A stretch of DNA of 64,000 nucleotides from Flavobacterium sp. AG291 (GCF_003350375.1 NZ_QQAR01000002.1:62001-126000), one strand, 5' to 3'. Positions 17,309 to 26,842 are shown, numbered from the stretch's first letter. A program made the numbers and translations. Notes: generated by a model not told the origin, from the letters alone.

Positions 17309-18844
17309 TTAACCTAACCATCCATCTCTGTCAAGGCTTCTGTATTGTATGGCTTCGGCTATATGATGTTGTTGTACATTTTCAGAGGCTTCCAGATCGG
17401 CAATAGTACGCGATACTTTTAAAATCCTGTCATAGGCCCTTGCAGAAAGATTAAGCCTTTCCATAGCGGTCTTAAGAAGTTGTAGTGAAGTTTCATCCAG
17501 TTCGCAGTATTCACGTATCTGCTTTGTGTTCATTTGCGCATTATAGTGTACATTCTCAAGATGCGCAAAACGCATTGTCTGTAACTCTCTTGCCTTTGTT
17601 ACACGCTGACGAATTTCTATGCTGCTTTCAGCTTTTTGTTTATCTGACAGTTTTTCAAAAGGTACAGGTGTCACTTCAATATGAATATCAATCCTGTCTA
17701 ACAAAGGGCCTGATATTTTACTTAAATAGCGCTGCATTTCATGAGGTGAAGAACTAACAGGTGCATCCGGATCATTAAAATATCCTCCCGGACTTGGGTT
17801 CATACTTGCAACAAGCATGAATGAAGAAGGATAAGTTATGGTGAACTTAGCCCTTGAAATGGTTACCTCCCTGTCTTCGAGCGGCTGACGCATAACTTCA
17901 AGTACTTCACGCTTGAATTCTGGAAGCTCATCAAGAAATAATACACCATTATGGGCCATAGATATTTCACCGGGTTGGGGATAACTCCCCCCTCCTACCA
18001 ATGCTACATTTGAAATCGTATGGTGTGGACTTCTAAATGGGCGTTGATTCATTAGTCCGCCTTCCTTGACCTTTCCTGCAACACTATGTATCTTAGTTGT
18101 TTCCAGAGCTTCTTTCAAGGTCATTGGAGGTAAAATGCTTGGCAATCTTTTAGCCAGCATTGTTTTTCCTGCTCCCGGTGGTCCTATAAGTATAATATTA
18201 TGGCCACCTGCAGCAGCAATTTCCATGCAACGCTTTATTGACTCCTGTCCTTTTACATCGCTAAAGTCAAATTCAGGAAAATCAAGCGTTTTATAGAATT
18301 CCTCACGCGTATCAAAAACAGTAGGTTTCAAATCGCCTCTTCCTTCAAGGAAATCAATAACCTCAAGAACATTTTCTATTCCGTATACATCAAGTCCATC
18401 AACAATTGCCGCTTCTTTTACGTTTTGTTTTGGCAAAAAGAAACCTTTGAAGCCTTCTTCTCTTGCTTTTATTGCAATTGGCAGTGCTCCTTTTATAGGC
18501 TGAAGGCTACCATCAAGGGACAATTCGCCCATAATAACATATTTATCCACTTCATCAGAAACGATCTGTCCTGAAGCGGCAAGTATACCTACAGCAAGCG
18601 TTAAATCATAAGCAGAACCTTCTTTACGCAAATCGGCCGGAGCCATATTTATTGTAATTTTCTTTCCAGGTAACTGGTATCCGTTATTTTTAAGTGCAGC
18701 AGCTATTCGGTAACTACTTTCTTTAATAGCACTGTCAGGAAGGCCTACAAGGTGATACCCTACTCCTTTGTCAATATTGACTTCAATAGTAATAGTGGTA
18801 GCTTCTACACCAAAAACGGCACTACCAAAGACTTTTATCAGCAT
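17309..18844 (-). CDS. comM: YifB/ComM-family Mg-chelatase-like AAA+ ATPase
   Basis: 511 aa, full length. The N-terminal Lon-protease-like S5 domain (residues 1-170; VNIDKGVGYHLVGLPDSAIK) precedes the AAA+ core with Walker A ILIGPPGAGKTMLAK and Walker B GVLFLDELPEF. The C-terminal part contains LLDRIDIHIEVTPVPFEKL and LSARAYDRILKVSRTIADLE. ComM is a branch-migration helicase in natural transformation in other bacteria; that role is inferred here. The gene symbol is used for the family. Confidence 0.92.
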   Translation of the reverse strand: MLIKVFGSAVFGVEATTITIEVNIDKGVGYHLVGLPDSAIKESSYRIAAALKNNGYQLPGKKITINMAPADLRKEGSAYDLTLAVGILAASGQIVSDEVDKYVIMGELSLDGSLQPIKGALPIAIKAREEGFKGFFLPKQNVKEAAIVDGLDVYGIENVLEVIDFLEGRGDLKPTVFDTREEFYKTLDFPEFDFSDVKGQESIKRCMEIAAAGGHNIILIGPPGAGKTMLAKRLPSILPPMTLKEALETTKIHSVAGKVKEGGLMNQRPFRSPHHTISNVALVGGGSYPQPGEISMAHNGVLFLDELPEFKREVLEVMRQPLEDREVTISRAKFTITYPSSFMLVASMNPSPGGYFNDPDAPVSSSPHEMQRYLSKISGPLLDRIDIHIEVTPVPFEKLSDKQKAESSIEIRQRVTKARELQTMRFAHLENVHYNAQMNTKQIREYCELDETSLQLLKTAMERLNLSARAYDRILKVSRTIADLEASENVQQHHIAEAIQYRSLDRDGWLG

Positions 18845-18886
18845 ATAATTTATTTTGAATGGCGTATATAATTCTATTTTAAAATC

Positions 18887-19252
18887 TTATTTCTTACAAC
18901 AGCCATCAAGACTTTCGTAAGCAACTACATCAGCTTTTATATCATCAGCATCGTAGCCCAATTTACTGATCGCAGTTTTTATTTTGGTAATATCTGTTTT
19001 CCTGGAATTGTAAACTACTTTAATTGTCATTGCTTTTTCATCAAGCGTAATCATCTGTACCCCTTTTTCTTTAAGTAATGTTTTTTCCAGTCGGTCTCCA
19101 CAAGATTCACACGCCTTACAATGATCACAATAAATAGCGGTTTTGATTACAGCCGTTTGAGTAGTTTTTTGTTTTGGCTCCTGGGCATTTGCACTTATAA
19201 AGCTTAGTACAATGATAAGGATAGTAGAGAATACTTTAATTACATTTTTCAT
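18887..19252 (-). CDS. Exported heavy-metal-associated (HMA) domain protein
   Basis: 121 aa with signal peptide (VFSTILIIVLSFISANAQ). The HMA ferredoxin-like fold has its metal-site region as YCDHCKACESCGDRLEK, more cysteines than the usual CxxC, and the C-terminus ends GCCKK. It probably binds copper or another soft metal in the periplasm. It sits 42 bases upstream of the ComM-type gene on the same strand. Confidence 0.82.
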   Translation of the reverse strand: MKNVIKVFSTILIIVLSFISANAQEPKQKTTQTAVIKTAIYCDHCKACESCGDRLEKTLLKEKGVQMITLDEKAMTIKVVYNSRKTDITKIKTAISKLGYDADDIKADVVAYESLDGCCKK

Positions 19253-19397
19253 TGAAATAAATTGATTTGGTTTAAAAATCGAAAATACGGAATTAAACGC
19301 AACTCTTAGTGTCCATCTAAAAATAAAGAAACAAATTTCTTTAATCGAAAATTACTCCTTAATTTTAAGGAAATTTATAACACCAATTATATAACAC

Positions 19398-19772
19398 ATG
19401 GGACTATTTAATGCCATTATGGGCAATGCTTCAGCTGTAGATACTGAAAAAATCCAGGGAGAATTCCAGCCAATGCTTATTGAAGGAGAGAAGATTGAAA
19501 AAGCCTTTAAATTAATAAGAGATATGTTTGTTTTTACTAATAAAAGGCTAATATTAGTTGATAAACAAGGTCTTACCGGTTCAAAAGTTGATTATCAGTC
19601 AATTCCTTATCACAGCATAACTAAATTTTCAAAAGAAAGCGCCGGTCTGCTTGATCTGGATGCTGAATTGAAGATATGGGTACGTGGTGAAGCAATGCCT
19701 ATAAAAAAGCAGTTTGGTAAAGACAATAACATCAATGAAGTTTACATGATTTTGAGCCAACATATTCTGTAA
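19398..19772 (+). CDS. PH-domain (bPH/YyaB-like) protein
   Basis: 124 aa. The bacterial pleckstrin-homology pattern is visible: EKIEKAFKLIRDMFVFTNKR, then DYQSIPYHSITKFSKES and LDLDAELKIWVRG. Family members are small cytosolic proteins of unknown role. A strong terminator follows. Confidence 0.82.
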   Translation: MGLFNAIMGNASAVDTEKIQGEFQPMLIEGEKIEKAFKLIRDMFVFTNKRLILVDKQGLTGSKVDYQSIPYHSITKFSKESAGLLDLDAELKIWVRGEAMPIKKQFGKDNNINEVYMILSQHIL

Positions 19773-19804
19773 CCAATCATCACCTAAACTTTTTATATAA
19801 TATT

Positions 19805-19838
19805 TAGCCAAAACACCTGAAGTTTTGGCTATTTTTTT
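19805..19838 (+). terminator. Terminator placed 8 bases before the next start codon
   Basis: TAGCCAAAAC (19805-19814) pairs with GTTTTGGCTA (19822-19831) around ACCTGAA, then seven T's to 19838. The ATG of the flavoprotein gene is at 19846, leaving almost no room for a separate promoter. Confidence 0.88.
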
Positions 19839-19845
19839 CAGACAT

Positions 19846-21201
19846 ATGACAGAAAACACATTAGTAATTATTGGAGGCGATGCTGCCGGGATGTCTGCAG
19901 CATCAAAGGTCAGACGTTCGCAGCCGGAGAGGAAAATTATTGTCTTTGAAAAATCGGCCTATACTTCATACTCTGCGTGCGGAATTCCCTATTTTATATC
20001 TGAGACGGTCAAATCGATTGATGAACTTGTTGTGCGTAGTCCGGAAACATTTAGGGAAAAGTATAATATTGACGTGAGGACAATGCATCTGGTACTGGAA
20101 GTTGATACCCAAAATAAGAAAATAAAAGTTCTTGATAAAGAAAGAAATGAAGAGTTTTGGCAGCCTTATGATCAGTTACTAATAGCAACAGGAGGAAAAT
20201 CATATTGTCCGGATATACCGGGCAAAGATGCCGAAAATGCTTTTGGCGTTTCGACACTTAAAAGTGGAATTAATATTGAAAAATTTATAGAAGATAAAAA
20301 GCCTCAGTCTGCCGTAATTATTGGTGGAGGATATATTGGCCTTGAGATGGCTGAAGCGTTGCTCATAAGAGGTCTTAAAGTATCGATCATCAATCGCGGT
20401 AAGCAGCTGATGAATACCCTTGATCCTGATATGGGTGAAATGGTTTCTGAAGCAATGCGGAAACTTGGAGTAACGGTTTATTGTGAGGAAGAGTTAAAAG
20501 CATTTGACTTGAATAATAATACTATTAATGCTGTAATAACTAATAGACAATCGATTCCTGCTGACATGGTTGTTTTTGGGATGGGAAGTGCCCCAAATAC
20601 TGATTTTTTAAAAGGTTCCGGAATTGAGTTTGGCGTCAGGAATGCTATAAAAGTAAATTCTCAGATGCAAACCAATATAAAAGATATCTGGGCAGCGGGA
20701 GATTGCGCTGAATCACTACATCTTATTAGTCATAAACATACTTATATAGCATTGGGAACAATCGCTAATAAAACAGGTGTGGTTGCAGGAGGTAGTATTT
20801 CCGGAGAAAATCCACATTTCCCCGGTGTTGTAGGAACCGCCGTTTGTAAAATTTGCAGCTATGAGGTAGCCCGAACAGGACTGCTTGAAAAAGATCTGAA
20901 AGAGCTCGGAATAGAATACGTAAAAGGCACAATAAAAAGCAGAACAAGAGCACATTATTATCCTAAATCAAAAGATATCACAGTAAAATTATTAGCTGAG
21001 AAAAACAGTGGCAGATTATTAGGTGGGCAGATTATCGGAGAAGAAGGTGCTGCAAAACGCATAGATGTATTAGCAATGGCTCTTACTCATAACCTGACGC
21101 TTCAAAATATAATTGATCTGGATCTTTCCTACGCTCCCCCCTTCTCACCCGTTTGGGATCCTGTACAAACAGCTGCCAGAAAACTAATAAATGATGTTTA
21201 A
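19846..21201 (+). CDS. CoA-disulfide-reductase-like FAD/NAD(P) oxidoreductase
   Basis: 451 aa from the ATG at 19846. The open frame extends to 19825, but that part is the terminator T-tract, and the nucleotide-binding start LVIIGGDAAGMSAASKVRR fits this start. Motifs: SYSACGIPYFI with the single redox Cys typical of CoA-disulfide reductases and NADH oxidases, VIIGGGYIGLEMAEAL (NAD(P)H), and IWAAGDCAES (FAD). The dimerisation domain ends SYAPPFSPVWDPVQTAA. It reduces disulfides such as CoA disulfide or sulfur; the true acceptor is unknown. No C-terminal rhodanese domain is present. Confidence 0.88.
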   Translation: MTENTLVIIGGDAAGMSAASKVRRSQPERKIIVFEKSAYTSYSACGIPYFISETVKSIDELVVRSPETFREKYNIDVRTMHLVLEVDTQNKKIKVLDKERNEEFWQPYDQLLIATGGKSYCPDIPGKDAENAFGVSTLKSGINIEKFIEDKKPQSAVIIGGGYIGLEMAEALLIRGLKVSIINRGKQLMNTLDPDMGEMVSEAMRKLGVTVYCEEELKAFDLNNNTINAVITNRQSIPADMVVFGMGSAPNTDFLKGSGIEFGVRNAIKVNSQMQTNIKDIWAAGDCAESLHLISHKHTYIALGTIANKTGVVAGGSISGENPHFPGVVGTAVCKICSYEVARTGLLEKDLKELGIEYVKGTIKSRTRAHYYPKSKDITVKLLAEKNSGRLLGGQIIGEEGAAKRIDVLAMALTHNLTLQNIIDLDLSYAPPFSPVWDPVQTAARKLINDV

Positions 21202-21216
21202 ACTGATTTAATGACA

Positions 21217-21885
21217 CTATTTTATAATACTCTCACCATTAAGATTTGTTGTTAATACATCACTCATATAATCAAAGTAAGGGCGCATTGCTGCAAAGGT
21301 TTTAAAAACTTCGTTATTGAAACTCTTATCCAGCACTTCTGCATCTGTAAATTTCCTCACAGCCAAAAACTGTTTTTTCCTAATCAGGTCAATTGCTTTA
21401 TGACTTTTGTCAAAATCTTTTGGAGCAGTCTTTAGCTCTTCTCCCCTAATGGTTCCAAAATACTTTTTAAAATCTGATGAATTTATGATTTCACGGATCT
21501 CACTGTCATCAAGCTCAAATTCTTTCCTTATCCTTTTAAGATCTTCTGCATTAGGCATCCAAAAGCCTCCTTCAACGAAACAATTACCAGGTTCCAGATG
21601 AACATAGTAGCTTCCCCTAAAAAAAGGTTTTGTTCGTGAATACCATGCTCCCAGATAATTTTTATAAGGAGATTTGTCCTTTGAAAAGCGTACATCCCTA
21701 TATATTCTATACATCTGGATGTTTTCTATGGAATCTGATTTTTGCAATTCATTTCCAATATCATTAAAGAAAAACTTGGCCTGCTTTTCAATTTTCTGGA
21801 ATTCAGCTTTATTAGCAGTAAACCATTCGCGATTGTTATTCTTACTTAGTAAGTCTAAAAAATCTAAAATTTCTTTTGAAACCAT
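21217..21885 (-). CDS. DUF2461 family protein
   Basis: 222 aa. Recognised by NREWFTANKAEFQKIEK, YRIYRDVRFSKDKSPYKNYL and GSYYVHLEPGNCFVEGGFWM. The family is common in Bacteroidota and of unknown function. It overlaps the META-domain gene by one base (TAATG), so the two are translationally coupled. Confidence 0.9.
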   Translation of the reverse strand: MVSKEILDFLDLLSKNNNREWFTANKAEFQKIEKQAKFFFNDIGNELQKSDSIENIQMYRIYRDVRFSKDKSPYKNYLGAWYSRTKPFFRGSYYVHLEPGNCFVEGGFWMPNAEDLKRIRKEFELDDSEIREIINSSDFKKYFGTIRGEELKTAPKDFDKSHKAIDLIRKKQFLAVRKFTDAEVLDKSFNNEVFKTFAAMRPYFDYMSDVLTTNLNGESIIK

Positions 21886-22316
21886 TACTCAGCAGTTTTT
21901 GGAACAAAAACCAGCACGGCTTGATTACCAGAATATAAAACAAGGTTTTTATCTTCAATTTTTGCTTTATCAGCTTTTGAAAGAATTTTTAAATATTCAT
22001 CTTCAGCCACGCCCTGACAAAACATTTTTGTAGCCATCATCTGTCCTAGTGATAATCTACCATCGGCATCAAGCGTATAAGCTCCTCCATACTGATTACA
22101 TCCTCCGTTACCGGAAACTTTGTTATCAGCAGTAAAAGTTATATTAGGCAGTTTATTAGGAAATTTAGATTTTAGATCATTACTACCATTCATTGCGGAC
22201 AATACCCAACCTGAAGATACCAAAGTATCTTTAGAGACCGCACCTTTAGTGCACTTGCAACTTGTTATAATTAATGTGGCAAAAACTACATAAAAAGCAA
22301 ACATTAGTTTTTTCAT
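21885..22316 (-). CDS. META-domain lipoprotein (HslJ-like)
   Basis: 143 aa. Lipoprotein signal FATLIITSC, then the META/HslJ fold: SGWVLSAMNGSNDLKSKFPN, FTADNKVSGNGGCNQYGGAY and LGQMMATKMFCQG. HslJ-type proteins are envelope heat- or antibiotic-stress proteins in other bacteria. It lies first in a coupled pair with the DUF2461 gene. Confidence 0.88.
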   Translation of the reverse strand: MKKLMFAFYVVFATLIITSCKCTKGAVSKDTLVSSGWVLSAMNGSNDLKSKFPNKLPNITFTADNKVSGNGGCNQYGGAYTLDADGRLSLGQMMATKMFCQGVAEDEYLKILSKADKAKIEDKNLVLYSGNQAVLVFVPKTAE

Positions 22317-22387
22317 CTGATTCAGATTTTAATATGAGAATCAAATTTAAGAACAAAAAACGCTGAAATAAAATCTTTAGTAAATTT

Positions 22388-24415
22388 TTAAAGAAGTCCG
22401 TTATATTTACGTATAAACCACTCCGCTGCGAGCGTTATTGCAAGCAATACAAGAATCCAAACCCAGTCAATTAAAGGTGACTTTTTAGTAATAACTTTTT
22501 GAATCGCTTTGTAGCTGTCATTCGCAAGCAGCATTTCAATAAGTTTATCCGTGGTATCCGGATAAAATACTTTCCCATTTGTAGTAGCTGCAACTTGCTG
22601 AAGCCTTGTAAGGTCTGGATTTACAAATTGTTTTTCTATCTCGAAATCAAGCACCTCAAAGGAACCATTATAGCTGGTTTTAGACGTGTTTTCGGTTACT
22701 GTAAAGATATATACTCCGGCATTAAGACCGTCAAGATTTACTTTGTATTCTCCTGTTCCTTTTAAGAAATCGTATGTTTTTGATGTATTATCTTTTTTAT
22801 TCTTTAACTGGATAGTCAATCTTGCGTTCTCATCAAATTCATAGTTTTTATTGAAATACTGAGCTGATATAGGAATAACTTCACCCGAATTGTAAAAACT
22901 TTCATGAGTTACAACCAATGATTTCCTTTTTGAATTAGAAGCGAGATATTGAATGGTCTTATCAATAAAAATATCAAATTGCTCAAAAGATTTTGTATTC
23001 AGATGACTCTCAAGTCTCCATTTCCAAATATTTTCTCCTAAAATAAATGCATTTCGTGAGGGTCCCGTTTCTGAAAACACCATTAGCGGGCTATCCATTT
23101 TTACATTCCTTATTCTTGCTTGCAAAAGCGTGTTTGCATTAGACTTGAGAGTAACCGTTCCATAAGGATTCTCCAATGGGGGGAACTGCTCAAAACCGAT
23201 ATTGTCTATTGCAAACGAATTGAATCCTGGAACAAAATCTGCCAGATAGTCTTCACTTTGAGATGTCATTTTGAAACTAAGCACATTTTGAGATTGATTG
23301 AGCAAATTAAAATCAGTACTCAATCCCGTAATGATAAGTGTATTTAATCCGGCATTTTTATTTTCCTCAAGTATAGTCTTAAAAGATGCATCAGGCTGAT
23401 ATAAAACAAGTACATTATAATCCTGAAGTGATTTTACATCTGCAGGTTTAAGAATAGTTACTTTACGCTGCTGATTAGTTTCGATGGCACGCTTAAGCGC
23501 TCCAAGATCCGGATGATTAATTGATGAAACTATTGCAACTTCAGAGCGCTGATCAATAATTTCAACAGCAAAATTCTTAATATTGTTATAACGATTCTTC
23601 TCCGCTTCTAAAGAGGTAATCTGCGCCTTAAAGGTCTTTACTCCTACTTTATCAGCATCTAGCAATAGTGATAACGAAATCGCTTTTTTGTCTTTTGAAA
23701 AACTTACATTTTGCTTATAAAGTACCGAATTACCTTGAGTAATATTAAACACACCATTAACAGGTTTATTTCCGCTATACTGCAAAAAAACTTCAACAGG
23801 GAATTTATTCTTTAAAAAAGCATACTTATTAACATTAACCTGATTTACTTTCAAATCAAGAAAAGTGGTTGTATCCCCTAATACCAACGGGTATACTGCA
23901 GTATTTTCTCTAAAACTATACACATAATCATTACCTATGGTCTGATTACCATCAGTAAGCATTACAACAGGATAGTTTGTATTTCTGTAAAGTTGCTTAA
24001 GATTTTGAGCCGCCTGATCTATATGCGTTTGTTTCCCTTTAAAATTTAAAGAATCCGCATTTTCAAAACCATCTGCAAAACTATATAGCTGCACATCATA
24101 TTTATCTTTTAGCGACTTATTATGAGCTAACTTCTCAGAAATCAGCTTTGCAATGCTGTCAGCTCCAAGTTCTTTAATAGACTGCGAATTATCAACAAGT
24201 ATAGGTAGCGGAGTTTTTACTGTTTCAAGGTCTTTTGTTGTTATAAAAGGATTGATTAAAAGCAAAAAGACCAAGAAGAATGCGATAAAACGAAGAAAAG
24301 CCAAAAAGTAGTGCAATCGCCCTGGCTTTTTGGCTTTAAAAATATATTGGTAAAACGACAATCCAATGGCTGCAAATGCAGATAATACTAACAATAGAAT
24401 TGTAGATGCAGTCAT
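22388..24415 (-). CDS. Membrane protein with von Willebrand factor A-like domain
   Basis: 675 aa. Two N-terminal membrane segments (TILLLVLSAFAAIGLSFYQY and FLRFIAFFLVFLLLINPF) precede a VWA-like domain with the metal motif LPILVDNSQSI and a later VVMLTDGNQTIG. A long periplasmic region follows, and one C-terminal membrane helix (VWILVLLAITLAAEWFI) closes the protein. The layout is shared with BatA/BatB-like and 'glutamine amidotransferase-like' VWA membrane proteins of Bacteroidota. Function unknown. It is 42 bases downstream of fabG. Confidence 0.83.
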   Translation of the reverse strand: MTASTILLLVLSAFAAIGLSFYQYIFKAKKPGRLHYFLAFLRFIAFFLVFLLLINPFITTKDLETVKTPLPILVDNSQSIKELGADSIAKLISEKLAHNKSLKDKYDVQLYSFADGFENADSLNFKGKQTHIDQAAQNLKQLYRNTNYPVVMLTDGNQTIGNDYVYSFRENTAVYPLVLGDTTTFLDLKVNQVNVNKYAFLKNKFPVEVFLQYSGNKPVNGVFNITQGNSVLYKQNVSFSKDKKAISLSLLLDADKVGVKTFKAQITSLEAEKNRYNNIKNFAVEIIDQRSEVAIVSSINHPDLGALKRAIETNQQRKVTILKPADVKSLQDYNVLVLYQPDASFKTILEENKNAGLNTLIITGLSTDFNLLNQSQNVLSFKMTSQSEDYLADFVPGFNSFAIDNIGFEQFPPLENPYGTVTLKSNANTLLQARIRNVKMDSPLMVFSETGPSRNAFILGENIWKWRLESHLNTKSFEQFDIFIDKTIQYLASNSKRKSLVVTHESFYNSGEVIPISAQYFNKNYEFDENARLTIQLKNKKDNTSKTYDFLKGTGEYKVNLDGLNAGVYIFTVTENTSKTSYNGSFEVLDFEIEKQFVNPDLTRLQQVAATTNGKVFYPDTTDKLIEMLLANDSYKAIQKVITKKSPLIDWVWILVLLAITLAAEWFIRKYNGLL

Positions 24416-24457
24416 TTTTAATTATCAGGTGTTTTACGAATTTAGTTTATAAGTTTA

Positions 24458-25204
24458 TTATGTTAGCATACCACCATCCACGTTAAGTGTCTGACCGGTT
24501 ACATAAGCTGACATATCTGAAGCAAGGAAAAGACATGCATTAGCAACATCTTCAGTAGAACCTCCTCTTTTTAGCGGAATACTTTCAGCCCATCCTTTTA
24601 CAACATCTTCAGGAAGCTTTGCGGTCATTTCTGTTTCTATAAAACCGGGAGCTATTGCATTACAACGAATGTTTCTCGAACCTAACTCTAATGCGATAGA
24701 TTTAGTAAATCCAAGTACACCGGCTTTAGAAGCAGCATAGTTAGACTGTCCTGCATTTCCTTTTACACCAACAACAGAACTCATATTAATGATAGATCCG
24801 TGACGTTGTTTTAGCATCGGTCTCTGAACAGCTTTGGTCATATTGAAAACCGATTTAAGGTTTACCTCAATCACTTTATCAAAATCTTCTTCAGAAATAC
24901 GCATCAACAGATTATCTTTAGTGATACCTGCATTGTTTATAAGAATATCAATGGTGCCAAATGTTTCAAGAACATCGTCAACAAGTTTTTGAGCTTCGTC
25001 AAATTTTGCTGCATCAGACTGATAACCTTTTGCCTGGACACCATAACCTTTAAGTTCTTCTTCAAGTTGTTTTGCTGCTTCTGCAGATGCACTGTAAGTA
25101 AAAGCTACATTAGCACCATGCTTAGCAAAAACTACAGCAACACCTCGGCCAATACCACGACTAGCACCAGTTATAATTGCCGTTTTTCCTTCTAATAATT
25201 TCAT
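24458..25204 (-). CDS. fabG: 3-oxoacyl-[ACP] reductase
   Basis: 248 aa. A classical short-chain dehydrogenase: NADP site TGASRGIGRGVAVVFAK, NNAG at about 86, catalytic Ser in INMSSVVGVKGNAGQ and YAASKAG (Tyr/Lys), and the C-terminus GQTLNVDGGMLT. It reduces 3-oxoacyl-ACP in fatty acid elongation. Full length for FabG. A -7 element for its promoter lies at 25237-25244. Confidence 0.94.
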   Translation of the reverse strand: MKLLEGKTAIITGASRGIGRGVAVVFAKHGANVAFTYSASAEAAKQLEEELKGYGVQAKGYQSDAAKFDEAQKLVDDVLETFGTIDILINNAGITKDNLLMRISEEDFDKVIEVNLKSVFNMTKAVQRPMLKQRHGSIINMSSVVGVKGNAGQSNYAASKAGVLGFTKSIALELGSRNIRCNAIAPGFIETEMTAKLPEDVVKGWAESIPLKRGGSTEDVANACLFLASDMSAYVTGQTLNVDGGMLT

Positions 25205-25236
25205 AATTTGTTTCAGTTTGTTTCTTTACAAAGTGA

Positions 25237-25244
25237 CAAATATA
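25237..25244 (-). promoter_or_regulatory. -7 promoter element of fabG
   Basis: The minus strand reads TATATTTG, an exact TAnnTTTG match, 32 bases upstream of the fabG ATG. No -33 element at ideal spacing is clear. Confidence 0.5.
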
Positions 25245-25276
25245 GCAAAATGTTTATTGTTTAAAAGGAGTCGTTT

Positions 25277-25310
25277 TTTGTTTTTGCCTTAATTATCTTA
25301 ATTAAATTTG
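25277..25310 (+). promoter_or_regulatory. Promoter of the VOC/GNAT pair
   Basis: A -7 element TAAATTTG at 25303-25310 lies 27 bases before the ATG at 25338. TTTG at 25277-25280 (22-base spacing) or TTTTTG at 25281-25286 (16-base spacing) could serve as -33. Confidence 0.6.
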
Positions 25311-25337
25311 TAATACATTCATTTAAAATCATCAATC

Positions 25338-25684
25338 ATGCAAACCATACTAGGATTAAGAACCGTTGTACATAAAGTAAGCGATATTAATAAAGCAAAA
25401 GAATGGTACGCAAAGGCCTTTAATACAGAGCCTTTTTATGTTGGCTTCAATATTGCCGGTTATGAATTAGGCTTACAGCCCATTGATAGTATTAAAGGTG
25501 ATAATATTGTTACATATGGGGGAATTGAAAACATTCATAATGAATATGAAAAATTCCTGAGCTTAGAATCGACAGAACATGAGAACCACAAAATATTGGA
25601 GGAGAAATTATTGTTGCCTCAGTAAAAGATCCATGGGATAACATTATTGGATTAATCTACAACTTGGAATTTAAACTTCCCTGA
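25338..25684 (+). pseudogene. VOC/glyoxalase-like protein broken by a one-base frameshift
   Basis: The frame from the ATG at 25338 encodes a VOC start (TVVHKVSDINKAKEWYAKAF, GFNIAGYELGLQP) but leaves the family sequence after TEHENHK and stops at 25623-25625. From the A-run at 25590-25593 the +1-shifted frame reads NIGGEIIVASVKDPWDNIIG and ends IYNLEFKLP with TGA at 25682-25684, exactly the expected VOC C-terminus. One extra A in the run would restore a complete protein of about 115 aa. It may be a true mutation, a sequencing error, or (less likely) a programmed shift. The restored stop lies one base before the GNAT ATG. Confidence 0.8.
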
Positions 25685-25685
25685 T

Positions 25686-26228
25686 ATGAAAACAGAAGCT
25701 GTAATCCGCTTTACCAAAGACGGTAAAGAAATCATAATTCGGGAAGCTACCGAAGAAGATGCTGCTGAGTTAATCGAGCTCAAAAAAAGTTATATTAAAA
25801 ACACCATGAGTATTCCTTTATATGAATTTGAATATAAAAACGATATTCATATGGAAAAAGAATGGATAAACCGATTTACCAATGAATCTAACAGTCTTTT
25901 ACTCGTAGCTGAGCACGAGAATAAACTCATTGGTAACATTGATCTTAATGGCAACCAACGTAAAAAGTTATTTCACACCGGTATGATTGGCATGGGGATA
26001 GCTTATCAATGGCAGAACAAAAAAATTGGAAGTTTTTTAATGGACAGCTTAATCAATTGGGCTACATCAAAATCTCAATTACGCATCATCTGGCTTGAAG
26101 TATATAGTACAAATATTGGAGGCATTAAGCTTTATGAGAAATTTGGATTTGAGCAATGCGGGCTGATAAAAAACTTCTTTGAAAAAGAAAATCCGGCAGA
26201 CAAAATCACAATGGTAAAACATTTGTAA
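25686..26228 (+). CDS. GNAT-family N-acetyltransferase
   Basis: 180 aa. Acetyl-CoA-binding core: LLLVAEHENKLIGNIDLNG, then GMGIAYQWQNKKIGSFLMD (the Q/RxxGxG/A loop is QNKKIGS here), then VYSTNIGGIKLYEKFGFEQC. The substrate is unknown. It follows the VOC frame by one base, so the two were co-translated. Confidence 0.87.
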   Translation: MKTEAVIRFTKDGKEIIIREATEEDAAELIELKKSYIKNTMSIPLYEFEYKNDIHMEKEWINRFTNESNSLLLVAEHENKLIGNIDLNGNQRKKLFHTGMIGMGIAYQWQNKKIGSFLMDSLINWATSKSQLRIIWLEVYSTNIGGIKLYEKFGFEQCGLIKNFFEKENPADKITMVKHL

Positions 26229-26408
26229 AAACAGCTTTATCCCCTATTTATATTATTCAAGCTTTCTCTATTAAAAATTTCGTTACACGAAATTTCCTTT
26301 TCGCTTCAAATTAAAGGATTAACTATTAAAATTTTACTAAAACATACCTTTCGAAACGTGGCTTTTTCGTAAATTCAGCATATAAATCGGTTAAAAATTG
26401 TAAAAGCC

Positions 26409-26585
26409 ATGAAAAAAGAAATCAAATTAAAAAACGAGAGCGACATGAAATACTTAAAATTTATCCTGGCAGCCGTGGCTGGTTTTGGGCTGGTAAAATT
26501 CTTTGGTTACATAACTGAAGCTGAATTTGACGAAGAAGGCGATTTTGATGTTTATGACGAAGACGAATATCCTCTTTTTGTCTAA
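26409..26585 (+). CDS. Small one-TM acidic-tailed protein
   Basis: 58 aa from the ATG at 26409: a basic start (KKEIKLKNESD), a hydrophobic segment (FILAAVAGFGLVKFFGYI) and a strongly acidic tail (EFDEEGDFDVYDEDEYP). It is followed by a hairpin. I do not recognise the family, but the composition and the terminator support a real gene. The flanks 26229-26408 and 26634-26842 hold nothing else that I can see. Confidence 0.6.
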   Translation: MKKEIKLKNESDMKYLKFILAAVAGFGLVKFFGYITEAEFDEEGDFDVYDEDEYPLFV

Positions 26586-26613
26586 TCAACAACAAAATAA
26601 CTAAACCAAAATA

Positions 26614-26633
26614 AGCACCCCTTTTGGGGTGCT
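26614..26633 (+). terminator. Hairpin after the 58-aa gene
   Basis: AGCACCCC and GGGGTGCT flank TTTT. The following sequence (ATACCCTTTT) has only a late T-run, so termination is likely but not ideal. Confidence 0.65.
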
Positions 26634-26842
26634 ATACCCTTTTAAACCCATTCAATTCTGAATTTTAAAATCGAAATATTTAACAAAAAATATTGATTTT
26701 AAGCCCTTTACTAAACAAAAAGTTAAATCCTGAAACTTTAAGACAACCTTAGGAAAGCTTTGGTTTTACAATAGTTAACTTAGTGAATATAATAAAAAAG
26801 AATCTTTTCAGGTTCAATAAATATCTATTAAAAAGTAAAGCT

